A stretch of 64,000 nt of DNA from an uncultured Candidatus Poseidoniales archaeon (lineage in GTDB: Archaea > Thermoplasmatota > Poseidoniia > Poseidoniales > Poseidoniaceae), in the NCBI GenBank assembly GCA_905182715.1, contig CAJJCP010000022.1, positions 1 to 64,000 on the forward strand, given 5' to 3'. The position numbers and the translations under genes are program-made. The notes beneath the pieces were generated by a model. It ran no database searches. It was not told the DNA's origin and saw nothing but the letters and a program-made list of their open reading frames with translations. Position 1 is the first letter of the stretch. Each line of letters starts with the position of its first letter. Below, in pieces: positions 1 through 7,421 of the stretch.

Positions 1-614
1 CCAAATGCTGGTAAATCAAGCATGAGCGGTTGATTTTTTTGAATTCGACGTTGTTCTGATTCCAAGATTCTTGCTCGCCGATTCGCTCGGTTTGTTGCCT
101 TGACCTTGAACTGACGTTGGCCATCAAACTCATCGGTTGTAGTTCCAGTCCAATCATAGGTCTGGCGGTTCCATCCACTTTGAATCAGAATCTTATCACC
201 GAGGAGTCGCAAACTGGTGATTGGACTTGAGTGTGTGAAAAGATGGAGTGTTCGACCAGGAACTTCAGTGCCAATGACCCATACACTTCCATCTTGTGTT
301 GCTGCTAGATATTTTCCTAAGGTATCTTGAACCGCAGTAATTGAGCGAACAATTCCACCACCAATTGAAAACTTTTCAATCTCTTCAAGCCGTGGGAGTG
401 AAAGAAGTGTAATTCCGCCATTTGAATCGCCTATTGCTGTAATGTCGTAACATCCAGTCGGGCCTTTCAGTGCGAGAAGCACCGTAGCAATGGCGTCTAA
501 TTTGATCTGGGTGCGTGTGCCATGTGTAGGTCTCCACACAATGGCTCCATCATCCATTGCTACCAGACAACCCTCTGGAGTAACTAAACTTCGAATCACT
601 ACTCTGTTGTTCAT
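1..614 (-). CDS. Beta-propeller-like protein, 3' end outside window
   Basis: The frame is open from an ATG at 612-614 (minus strand) to the window edge, so only the first 204 codons are visible. It has short beta-rich segments, each with a small-residue/Asp-Gly turn followed by hydrophobic strand residues (for example DDGAIVW near residue 27 and TQDGSVWVIG near residue 98), which resembles WD40 or PQQ-type propeller blades. There is no signal peptide and no membrane segment in the visible part, so it is probably cytoplasmic. No catalytic motif is seen. The propeller call rests on strand periodicity only; the ORF itself is solid because of its length and normal codon use. Its start faces purA and lies just upstream of no obvious partner. 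Confidence 0.6.
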   Translation of the reverse strand, partial: MNNRVVIRSLVTPEGCLVAMDDGAIVWRPTHGTRTQIKLDAIATVLLALKGPTGCYDITAIGDSNGGITLLSLPRLEEIEKFSIGGGIVRSITAVQDTLGKYLAATQDGSVWVIGTEVPGRTLHLFTHSSPITSLRLLGDKILIQSGWNRQTYDWTGTTTDEFDGQRQFKVKATNRANRRARILESEQRRIQKNQPLMLDLPAF

Positions 615-685
615 ACATACGAAAGCAGAGTCGTCGGTATACCTTCTTTTCTAACACCCTTCAGTTAAACTGAAAGTGAAGAACA

Positions 686-964
686 TCAGTAGGAGTCTTC
701 AGATTTGTTATCCTTCTTCCACTTACGGTAACAACTTTTGCAGACACGGACTCGGCCCTTGCGTTCGACATAGCCGCTATCGCCCCATACATCGATTGCA
801 TTGTCAAGTGAGAGTGAACGGCCGCCGAAACTTTTGTCAGCATAGCCATCGCAGGTTTTGACACCACACGGAATCTCGCCTTCTTTGGTCGAAGACTTCT
901 TTGTTGAATCAGAATCGTTTTCAGAATTAGACGTATGCTTACGAGCCTTCGCTTTGAATCCCAT
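686..964 (-). CDS. Small Cys-pair (zinc-binding) protein of unknown function
   Basis: A 92-residue protein with a charged, Ser/Lys-rich first 30 residues and a compact C-terminal part. Two cysteine pairs (CGVKTC near residues 33-38 and CKSC near residues 76-79) are spaced about 40 residues apart, the usual layout of a treble-clef or zinc-ribbon site. The tail is strongly basic, which would suit nucleic-acid binding. No family is recognised. It sits 54 bases downstream of tfb on the same strand, so it may be cotranscribed with that transcription factor. An overlapping plus-strand frame in the same place has no such motif and is treated as a shadow. Metal binding is inferred from the spacing. 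Confidence 0.6.
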   Translation of the reverse strand: MGFKAKARKHTSNSENDSDSTKKSSTKEGEIPCGVKTCDGYADKSFGGRSLSLDNAIDVWGDSGYVERKGRVRVCKSCYRKWKKDNKSEDSY

Positions 965-1018
965 GATTCAATGGCGGTGGAGGCAATTCATCAAGGTTCG
1001 CCTAGTAAATCTTCGAAA

Positions 1019-2032
1019 TCACTGTTTAGAAACTTCACCAAGTTGACTGAGCAAGCCTTCAATCAAGCGCAGTAAACCACGCAATGTGACTTCAGAGACA
1101 TTGGCAATCTTGCACACTTCGGATTGGGTTCGAGGTGAGCCTGCTTCGTTTGAAACCTTGTAGATCAGTGCCGCAGCAACGCCCATTGGTTTCTTACCTT
1201 GCCACAATTCATCGTGTGGTTGGATAGCAGACCAAAGGTGTTCAATCTGAGTGTGGATACTTGGAGGAAGTTGCAAATCGGAGATAAACTTGTCAAAGTA
1301 CTGGTCAGGTGAGGAAATCTTGTGAAGGTTCAACTTACGTGAGACTTGGCGAATGAGGCGTGAGAGTTCTTTCTCCTTGACGTCAAAGGCTTCTGACACT
1401 TCGACAATTTGCCGCGGTAAGTTTTCTTGACGTGCAACCAAATAGGCGCAAGCTGCAGTTACGCCCGCAATTGAGCGACCGGTTACGAAGCCTTCACCAG
1501 AGAGTCTGCGGTAAAGTCGTGCAGTTTCTTCTTGCAGTGGCTTGGGAAGTCCAGAATGATCCCGAATGAATTGATTTGCACGAACGAGGTTACGTTCACG
1601 ACTCTTTCGAGTTTTTGAACGCTCATCGACAACACGACGTCGTCGCCAATCTCGGCGAGATTGAGAGGAGATTCCATGCCGTCCTGCACTTCCAGAGTTA
1701 AGGTCACGGACATCAATGGTCGTGTTCAGCCCCTTGTCAGCAAGAGTGTAGGTGAGTGGTTGTCCAACACGTGAACGGTCTTGGCTGCGATCTCTGTTGG
1801 TCCATTCAGCTCCTGGGTCAATGACATTCTCTTCAACAACGAGTCCACATGTGTTGCAAATGATCTCTCCACGAGAGTCATCCATTTGCCAATCGGTTAC
1901 TCCACAATCGACACATGGACGAGTGTGGCCTTCCAGTGTTCTACGAATAACATCGTTTCCACTACGGTTCGAATCGGCTCTTTGTTCTCGATTTGGCTCT
2001 TCACCAGCATTTCCTCCCGGATTCATTTTCAT
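1019..2032 (-). CDS. tfb: Transcription initiation factor IIB (TFB)
   Basis: Archaeal TFB bridges TBP-bound promoter DNA and RNA polymerase. The N-terminal zinc ribbon has C40, C43, C59 and C62. It is followed by a B-finger/reader region near residues 94-106 that keeps the GLxT core but lacks the His-Asp pair often found just before it. Two cyclin-like repeats fill roughly residues 145-240 and 245-335. The length of 337 residues is normal for the family. The first about 30 residues are polar and extended; the ATG at 2030-2032 is favoured because a GAGG-type ribosome site lies just upstream and a TATA box stands about 40 bases before it. Poseidoniales usually carry several TFBs; whether this is the housekeeping copy cannot be told here. 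Confidence 0.95.
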   Translation of the reverse strand: MKMNPGGNAGEEPNREQRADSNRSGNDVIRRTLEGHTRPCVDCGVTDWQMDDSRGEIICNTCGLVVEENVIDPGAEWTNRDRSQDRSRVGQPLTYTLADKGLNTTIDVRDLNSGSAGRHGISSQSRRDWRRRRVVDERSKTRKSRERNLVRANQFIRDHSGLPKPLQEETARLYRRLSGEGFVTGRSIAGVTAACAYLVARQENLPRQIVEVSEAFDVKEKELSRLIRQVSRKLNLHKISSPDQYFDKFISDLQLPPSIHTQIEHLWSAIQPHDELWQGKKPMGVAAALIYKVSNEAGSPRTQSEVCKIANVSEVTLRGLLRLIEGLLSQLGEVSKQ

Positions 2033-2068
2033 CTTGTTAACCTCTTGTTACATAGTCAGTGACCAGGG

Positions 2069-2076
2069 TATATAAA
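2069..2076 (-). promoter_or_regulatory. TATA box of tfb
   Basis: On the minus strand the sequence reads TTTATATA, centred about 40 bases upstream of the tfb ATG. This predicts transcription start near 2044-2047 and a short leader that contains an AGAGG ribosome site. This is inference from sequence and spacing. Confidence 0.6.
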
Positions 2077-2299
2077 TCCCGTGAGGGGATGCTCACTGTG
2101 GCTGAAACTGCGTGATGCGGTTTTACACTGTGGTTACCTTGGTTGGCTACAGACTGGAAGAATGAAGTAGTGGATATAAAGGGTTGTTTCCATAACCACA
2201 TATCATCTTCTTTCGGTGGTCAAGATACTGAAAATACCACGGTGAACAAACACATAGTTCAAAGACGGTACGCGAGGGCATTGGGGTGAGGAGAGTAAA

Positions 2300-3601
2300 G
2301 TGCCAGCCACCGTAGTTCTTGGAGCCCAATGGGGAGATGAAGGAAAAGGAAAGATTGTTGATCGTATTGCGGAACAGGCAACATGGGTTGCTCGATTCCA
2401 AGGCGGAAACAATGCAGGCCACACCGTCGTCATCGGTGATCAAGTCTTGAAATTCCATCTTTTACCTTCAGGAATCACTCGCAAAGAATGCAACCTCGTT
2501 CTCGGAGACGGAATGGTCATCGACCCTTGGGTCCTCAATACAGAATTAACTGGATGGCAAGAATCCACCGGCGAAGACCCTCGTGGTGAACGCTTGTACA
2601 TCAGCGAACGAGCCCATATTATTCTTCCATTCCATCGTTATCTCGACAGTTTGGATAAGAAAATCGGAACGACCGGTCGGGGTATTGGACCTACATATGC
2701 AGACAAAACCAACCGAATTGGTTTGCGCTTTGGAGACCTCTCTGAAGTAATGGCCGATGATGACTGGATGGATGCAACGACTGCTCGAATGAACTCAACC
2801 CTGTCAGCAGCAGGAAGTGAAGATACAATCACAGTATCTGGTTTGAAGGCTGATGTTGAATGGATTTGGAATGCATACAGTACTTCAATTCAAAACACTG
2901 GACTTATGCTTGACAATGCACTGAAACTTGGAGAACACATTATCCTCGAAGGTGCTCAAGGCTGTCTTTTGGATATCGACCAAGGAACATTCCCCTACGT
3001 CACCTCCTCAATCACGTGCCGTGGTAACGCATCTCATGGGGCTGGAATTCATCCAGGCCATGTCGAAGAAGTCATTGGAATTACCAAAGCCTACATCACT
3101 CGTGTTGGTCATGGAGCCATGCCAACTGAACTTGATGATGAAAACGGTGTACACCTTGGAACTGTCGGCCATGAATTTGGTACAACCACAGGCCGTAAGC
3201 GTCGTTGCGGTTGGTTTGATGCAGTGGTCATGCGCCATGCAAATCGAATCAACGGATTCACAGGACTTGCATTGACAAAACTGGATGTTCTCGGTGGACT
3301 TGATGAAATCAAGATCTGTGTGGCTTACGAGTTGGATGGAAAAGAGATTTTGGAAATGCCTTCGAGTGCAACAGCTCTTGAACGTTGCAAGCCAATCTAT
3401 GTCTCCATGCCTGGTTTCCCTTCGTATTCACTCGAAGAATGGCTCGGAATCGCAAAGAAAGCAAATGATGAGGGTATTGGCTACGCTGCCTTACCTTCAG
3501 CAGCTCAATTGTACATCAAGAAGGTCGAAGCACTTGTAGGCGTTCCTTGCACCAGTATTGGTGTTGGTCCGGACCGTTATGCAACGATTGATGCAGTTTG
3601 A
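2300..3601 (+). CDS. purA: Adenylosuccinate synthetase
   Basis: This enzyme joins IMP and aspartate using GTP to give adenylosuccinate, the first committed step to AMP. The GTP-binding loop GDEGKGK is at residues 12-18, followed by the NNAGHT segment that contributes the catalytic histidine. The later TTGRKRRCGW segment is the IMP/aspartate-contacting region of the family. The length of 433 residues is standard. The start is a GTG at 2300, which puts the P-loop at the usual distance from the N-terminus; a GAGG ribosome site lies 7-11 bases before it. It stands alone between the divergent tfb and a tRNA, so its transcription is probably independent of purine neighbours. Confidence 0.97.
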   Translation: MPATVVLGAQWGDEGKGKIVDRIAEQATWVARFQGGNNAGHTVVIGDQVLKFHLLPSGITRKECNLVLGDGMVIDPWVLNTELTGWQESTGEDPRGERLYISERAHIILPFHRYLDSLDKKIGTTGRGIGPTYADKTNRIGLRFGDLSEVMADDDWMDATTARMNSTLSAAGSEDTITVSGLKADVEWIWNAYSTSIQNTGLMLDNALKLGEHIILEGAQGCLLDIDQGTFPYVTSSITCRGNASHGAGIHPGHVEEVIGITKAYITRVGHGAMPTELDDENGVHLGTVGHEFGTTTGRKRRCGWFDAVVMRHANRINGFTGLALTKLDVLGGLDEIKICVAYELDGKEILEMPSSATALERCKPIYVSMPGFPSYSLEEWLGIAKKANDEGIGYAALPSAAQLYIKKVEALVGVPCTSIGVGPDRYATIDAV

Positions 3602-3658
3602 AACGAGTCGCTTTGAGGTGAAGACTCAAAAAGGATTGGCTCGACGCCATAAATACAG

Positions 3659-3734
3659 GGGCGTTTAGCTCAGTTGGAAGAGTGCTTGGTTTGCAACCAA
3701 GAAGTCGGGGGTTCAAATCCCCCAACGTCCACCA
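3659..3734 (+). tRNA. tRNA-Ala (anticodon TGC)
   Basis: The cloverleaf is readable: a 7-bp acceptor stem GGGCGTT/AACGTCC with one G-U pair, an anticodon stem CTTGG/CCAAG enclosing the loop TTTGCAA with anticodon TGC, and a T-arm with GTTCAAATC. The discriminator is A at 3731 and CCA is encoded directly after it (3732-3734). No intron is seen. It follows purA by 57 bases. Confidence 0.95.
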
Positions 3735-3854
3735 AAACCCTGCTCAAAGAGTTAGAACCCCGTAAGGTTTGAACGCACAAGAATCCGGCCAAACGTTCAC
3801 CAAGAAAGGTCTGTAAGGGGCGTAACTTGAAAGCAAACAAGTAAAGCGCCAACT

Positions 3855-4253
3855 ATGGAGGTTGATTGCCCACTTTCTCAACAAGAGCAAAGGTGGCTTG
3901 ATGCCGGCATTATCAAGTTCAATACAGGTCGTTACTGGCATGCCCATGAGGACTGGGAAGAAATGTGGAAGTCACTCAAAGCCAGGGAAGTTGAGCAGCG
4001 ATACATCCTCGGTATCCAAGGTCTCATCCAGACGACAGCTCTGATGCTCCAATACGAGCGACAAAAGACCCAAGGCATCATCAAGATGTGGAAGAAATTG
4101 ACCGACAAAATCGGCACGCCTGAATCACCCCTGTTTGAGATGTTATGGTGTGTTAACATTCCCAAAGTGCTTCACGATGTTCTCCCCTTCCATACCGATG
4201 CAACCGCTGATGAACCCACGTGGAGTCTCCATCCAAACGCAGTTCAAATGTGA
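3855..4253 (+). CDS. DUF309-family protein
   Basis: A 132-residue all-helical soluble protein with the DUF309 signature at residues 22-39 (FNxGRYWxAHEDWEEMWK). Conserved His and Glu residues there form a possible metal or polar site. The next conserved block, IQGLIQxxA, follows near residue 55. The biochemical role of DUF309 is not known. The ATG at 3855 is 120 bases after the tRNA. A TspO-type gene converges on it from the right. The family call is firm; no function is proposed. Confidence 0.85.
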   Translation: MEVDCPLSQQEQRWLDAGIIKFNTGRYWHAHEDWEEMWKSLKAREVEQRYILGIQGLIQTTALMLQYERQKTQGIIKMWKKLTDKIGTPESPLFEMLWCVNIPKVLHDVLPFHTDATADEPTWSLHPNAVQM

Positions 4254-4279
4254 CTGATGGGATTGAGCAACTTTTTCGA

Positions 4280-4660
4280 TCATTTTGCATGAAGGTAATA
4301 CGCAGTATTGATGGCAGCAGCAAAGCTAATCCATGCGAGATAGGGCCAAACCAACATCGATGCGGAGGGAATCTGTGCATAGGTGAGGTATGCATAGATG
4401 AGCGTAAAGACAATCATCAAGACGATCATCACCAGTGAAAGGAGATAACGTTCAGAATTGAAGACTGAAGGCCAAGCAAGATTCAGTGCAAGTTGAACGA
4501 GAAACAACGCGATGACGATATTGGAATGTTTTAACTCATCACGGTGGTTCAAAACTGAACTGAAGCTGAAGGCAATACAGGTGTAAAGGACCGCCCATAT
4601 CGGTGCAACAACCCATCCAGGGGGTTGGAAGAAAGGTTCGTACTCTGAATCAAATGTCAA
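4280..4660 (-). CDS. TspO/MBR-family membrane protein, short N-terminus
   Basis: TspO proteins are five-helix membrane proteins that bind tetrapyrroles and sterol-like ligands. Here the family landmarks run in order: PPGWVVAPIWAVLY near residue 13, a QLALNLAWP segment near residue 56, and the closing PYLAWISFAAAIN segment near residue 105. The protein is 126 residues, against about 150-160 in typical members, and it starts directly before the PPGW motif. The first transmembrane helix is therefore missing, leaving four. No in-frame upstream start restores it. A TATA-like element lies about 38 bases upstream of the ATG. This may be a natural short lineage variant. Confidence 0.8.
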   Translation of the reverse strand: MTFDSEYEPFFQPPGWVVAPIWAVLYTCIAFSFSSVLNHRDELKHSNIVIALFLVQLALNLAWPSVFNSERYLLSLVMIVLMIVFTLIYAYLTYAQIPSASMLVWPYLAWISFAAAINTAYYLHAK

Positions 4661-4692
4661 CTTCTTCGCCTTATTCTCTGATTCAATCTGTG

Positions 4693-4703
4693 TTTAATAA
4701 AAA
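4693..4703 (-). promoter_or_regulatory. TATA box for the TspO-like gene
   Basis: The minus strand reads TTTTTATTAAA, centred about 38 bases upstream of the ATG at 4658-4660. It predicts a short leader of about 10 bases. Confidence 0.45.
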
Positions 4704-4807
4704 CTTGTTCTGTAATTTGGCAGAGTGAACACAAGGGTTTGCCAACCATTGGTTTATGCTCTCATACCCGTCTGCGAACATCGTGAACACCTTGGGGCAC
4801 GATTAAG

Positions 4808-5716
4808 ATGAAGAAAATCGGAATTAAATGGAAGGCTGAGCACACTCAAAACCAGAATGGAAAACTCGTTGTCGTGACCGGTTCAAACACTGGAATCGGT
4901 TATCACATGGCACTCACTTTGGCAGACAAAGGTGCAGATGTCATTCTTGCATGTCGAAATGAAGAGAAAGCAGAATCGGCGAAGGCAAAGATGCTCAAGA
5001 CCTCTCCTGGTGCCAACATCACAGTACAACTGCTTGATCTTGCAGACCTTGCAAGCATCGAAGGTTTTGCAAACCGAATGAAAGAATCTCACAAGCATCT
5101 GGACCTTTTGATTAACAATGCCGGCGTGATGATTCCGCCAAAATCGATCACGAAGGATGGATTTGAACTACAGATTGGTACAAACCACTTTGGTCATTTT
5201 GCACTCACTTCGCACCTCATGCCGCTTCTTTCTGCGGCAAAAGCACCCCGGATTGTCACACTGTCGAGCATCGCCCACTGGTCGGGTCGAATTGATTTTG
5301 AAGACATCAATGGTGAGAACAAAAAGTACGACAAATGGGGCATGTACAGTCAAAGTAAATTGGCAAATCTTCTGTTTGCTCTCGAACTTGACCGCCGTCT
5401 CAAAGCAGCAGGTTCCCATATCGAATCGCTCGGTAGTCATCCCGGCTATTCCGCTACTGATTTGCAACGGCACTCGATAGCGCGAATCCTGAATCCACTG
5501 TTGGGAATAGCACCTGTTAAAGGAGCGGCTCCAACACTTTATGCAGCCACTGAATCCGATGCGCTCATACATCGTTACTGGGGTCCTGTGGGTGCTCTTG
5601 AGGCAAGAGGCTGGACTGGTAAAGCCAAAATCACAGACCGTGCAGCAGATGAAGACGTTGCCCGCCGACTCTGGGAGATGACTGAGAAGGTCACGGGTAT
5701 TCAATTTGAAATTTGA
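4808..5716 (+). CDS. Short-chain dehydrogenase/reductase (retinol-dehydrogenase-like)
   Basis: An NAD(P)-dependent oxidoreductase of the classical SDR fold. The cofactor glycine motif TGSNTGIG is at residues 24-31, followed by an Arg-containing second strand (ILACRNEEK) that usually favours NADP(H). NNAG is at 103-106, the catalytic Ser at 153 or 154, and the YxxxK pair is Y180/K184. Overall shape (302 residues, long C-terminal lid) is closest to the retinol dehydrogenase/WW-domain oxidoreductase/protochlorophyllide reductase branch. The substrate cannot be deduced. The gene is divergent from the TspO-like gene, which hints at a link to porphyrin or lipid chemistry but is not proof. Confidence 0.92.
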   Translation: MKKIGIKWKAEHTQNQNGKLVVVTGSNTGIGYHMALTLADKGADVILACRNEEKAESAKAKMLKTSPGANITVQLLDLADLASIEGFANRMKESHKHLDLLINNAGVMIPPKSITKDGFELQIGTNHFGHFALTSHLMPLLSAAKAPRIVTLSSIAHWSGRIDFEDINGENKKYDKWGMYSQSKLANLLFALELDRRLKAAGSHIESLGSHPGYSATDLQRHSIARILNPLLGIAPVKGAAPTLYAATESDALIHRYWGPVGALEARGWTGKAKITDRAADEDVARRLWEMTEKVTGIQFEI

Positions 5717-5742
5717 AGAAAAAACCTTCGACGCCTCTGGCA

Positions 5743-6141
5743 TTACAACAGCCAAATCTTGATGACGCGCTGGTAGAACATGAACGAAAACACGAAGATG
5801 GTCGGAATAATCCAACCGTAATACAAGCCTTTGCTCACAGGCTTTAATTCAGTTTCACCACGCTGTAGTGCTCGAAAAGATGCCCACAGCATATAGACAA
5901 AAGCGGCATAGATCAACGGAGTTCCAGGATTAAAGTCAACGGCGGCTGAAATGTCAAAATGAGTGATTGCAACAAAACCCCGTGTCATTCCACAAAATGG
6001 GCAGAGGTGGCCTGTGAGATGATACAAGGGGCACAATTTCAACCCGTCGACTCTTCCATGTGGTAAGATTGCTGAAACCACTAAGGCACCACCAGTGATT
6101 GCAGCAGTAATTGATGCGGCATTCACCCCCGTCCACTTCAT
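5743..6141 (-). CDS. DUF2752 membrane protein
   Basis: A 132-residue protein with an N-terminal membrane helix (about residues 8-27), the DUF2752 signature at 37-54 (CPLYHLTGHLCPFCGMTR), then two further membrane segments near residues 72-92 and 108-130. The three cysteines lie just outside the first helix and could bind metal or form a disulfide. Family function is unknown. It converges with the SDR gene and is divergent from the TM2 gene at 6217; the two small membrane genes share a 75-base promoter region. Confidence 0.85.
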   Translation of the reverse strand: MKWTGVNAASITAAITGGALVVSAILPHGRVDGLKLCPLYHLTGHLCPFCGMTRGFVAITHFDISAAVDFNPGTPLIYAAFVYMLWASFRALQRGETELKPVSKGLYYGWIIPTIFVFSFMFYQRVIKIWLL

Positions 6142-6184
6142 AAATTGACCTTTACTTCGCAGTTAATGTCTTTTTTCCTGCACA

Positions 6185-6194
6185 ATTATTAAAT
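6185..6194 (+). promoter_or_regulatory. TATA-like box of the TM2-domain gene
   Basis: ATTATTAAAT lies 23-32 bases before the ATG at 6217, the spacing expected for a leaderless archaeal transcript that starts at or next to the start codon. Confidence 0.4.
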
Positions 6195-6216
6195 GGTAAT
6201 AGAATAACCAGCAGAT

Positions 6217-6465
6217 ATGCAACCACAAGGAATGCAACAACAAGGAATGCCAATGAACTCAGATAAAGACTGGATGACTACTTTGCTTTTGGCTATTTTA
6301 GTCGGCGGTTTAGGAGTCGACCGATTTTATGCTGGAAGCATTGGTCTAGGAATCCTCAAGCTCTTCACTCTCGGTGGCTGTGGGCTTTGGGCATTGATTG
6401 ACATCATTATGATCGTTACAGAATCATACAAAGACGGTAACGGTCTTGTCATCAAGAAGCAATAA
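6217..6465 (+). CDS. TM2-domain membrane protein
   Basis: An 82-residue protein. After a Gln/Met-rich first 14 residues comes a TM2 domain: two membrane helices (about 20-37 and 44-66) joined by the conserved GVDRFYAGxxGLGILKL hairpin and the GGCGLWALID segment. TM2 proteins are small inner-membrane proteins of unclear role in prokaryotes. The probable promoter is just upstream and suggests leaderless translation. Confidence 0.88.
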   Translation: MQPQGMQQQGMPMNSDKDWMTTLLLAILVGGLGVDRFYAGSIGLGILKLFTLGGCGLWALIDIIMIVTESYKDGNGLVIKKQ

Positions 6466-6498
6466 TCGTAACGATTTCGCATCATACCAACTCCGAGT

Positions 6499-6510
6499 GA
6501 GTACGTACTC
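6499..6510. repeat. Perfect 12-bp palindrome GAGTACGTACTC
   Basis: A perfect inverted repeat without spacer in the 227-base spacer between the TM2 gene and the NYN gene, 33 bases after the TM2 stop. It could be a dimeric regulator site. No protein is known to bind it. Confidence 0.35.
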
Positions 6511-6654
6511 GACCGGTTGATTTGGTAACACGGATTCATCCATTCGTTCGTTCATGTAATGATAAAAGGCACTTGATGCCTGGCAAACATCTTTGAATAC
6601 TCAACGAATACAGAACCGGAAGTGACGGGTCTTTGAGATTTCGTACACAAGAAC

Positions 6655-6669
6655 CAGTGTAGTACACTG
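6655..6669. repeat. Inverted repeat CAGTGT-AGT-ACACTG upstream of NYN gene
   Basis: Two perfect 6-base arms with a 3-base spacer lie 24-38 bases before the GTG at 6693 and about 45 bases before the ATG at 6714. This is where an operator or promoter-proximal hairpin would be expected. Inference only. Confidence 0.35.
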
Positions 6670-6692
6670 TTGCAAAGACTTATCATTCGTCG

Positions 6693-7421
6693 GTGGTAAC
6701 ATATCGTGTTACTATGGGTCTCTTTGACAGGTTTAGGAAGGGGGACTCTCCTGAGAATAAGCAAATTGCTCTGGTTTACGTTGATGCGGAGAACGCTCAT
6801 GCACAACCGGATTCGATACGTGAATCAATTGAAAATCACTTTGGCGGTGATGCAACACAGATGTATTCCTATTCGAAATGGAGTGCGAAGAGTGTTGAAA
6901 GTAAGAAATACAGAAACGCTGGTTTCCGTTTAGTTCAGGCTGATTCTGGAGATAATAATGCCGACATCATGATGTCCTTGGATGCCTATGAAACGGTGAG
7001 AGATTTCTCTGAACGGGGAATCACTGGAGTTGCATACATTAGTTTTCATGGAGACAAAGGATTCACTCATTTACTTGAAAAAATCAAGGCAATCCCTGGT
7101 TGGTCTTCAGTTTGGGTTACATCCAATAAAGCACCAACGAAGATGATCGTAAATTCTGCTTCTGAAGTTCTCAAAATAGTTCCACCACTTTCCGCTACCG
7201 AAAAGGTCAGTCAAAGGTCAAAGCCTCGAAGCCGACAAAACAAGTCGAGAAGAAAAAAGAATCGAAACAAAACCAAAAGTCAGACAAAGAAAAGCATTCC
7301 AAATCAACGAAAAAACCGGCGAGTCAATCAAAACCTCAACCCTCTAAGAAAGTACCCGCTCTTTCTGGTTCGAAAAATACAGGAAGTAAGACCGCTCGTT
7401 ATCCATCAGTGCCCTATTTGA
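6693..7421 (+). CDS. NYN-domain (PIN-like nuclease) protein, 5' part of frameshifted gene
   Basis: NYN domains belong to the PIN-like metal-dependent RNase fold. From the ATG at 6714 (more likely than the GTG at 6693), the sequence shows strand one with acidic VYVDAENAH, a central DSGDNNADIMMSLDA segment, and a strand IsFHGDKGF followed by helix LLEKIK, which matches the NYN order of acidic residues. After about codon 170 the frame turns into an Arg/Lys-rich tract with AGA/AGG codons unlike the neighbours. The minus-1 frame over the same bases reads as a smooth Lys/Ser/Gln linker leading into the downstream ORF. The true product is therefore probably NYN plus linker plus C-terminal domain, interrupted by a one-base loss near 7200-7259. 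The last about 50-70 codons of this frame are probably spurious. Confidence 0.7.
   Translation: MVTYRVTMGLFDRFRKGDSPENKQIALVYVDAENAHAQPDSIRESIENHFGGDATQMYSYSKWSAKSVESKKYRNAGFRLVQADSGDNNADIMMSLDAYETVRDFSERGITGVAYISFHGDKGFTHLLEKIKAIPGWSSVWVTSNKAPTKMIVNSASEVLKIVPPLSATEKVSQRSKPRSRQNKSRRKKNRNKTKSQTKKSIPNQRKNRRVNQNLNPLRKYPLFLVRKIQEVRPLVIHQCPI

Noticed and set aside
5168-5815. 215-residue minus-strand frame over the SDR gene
   Set aside because: Antisense shadow of a gene with complete catalytic motifs.
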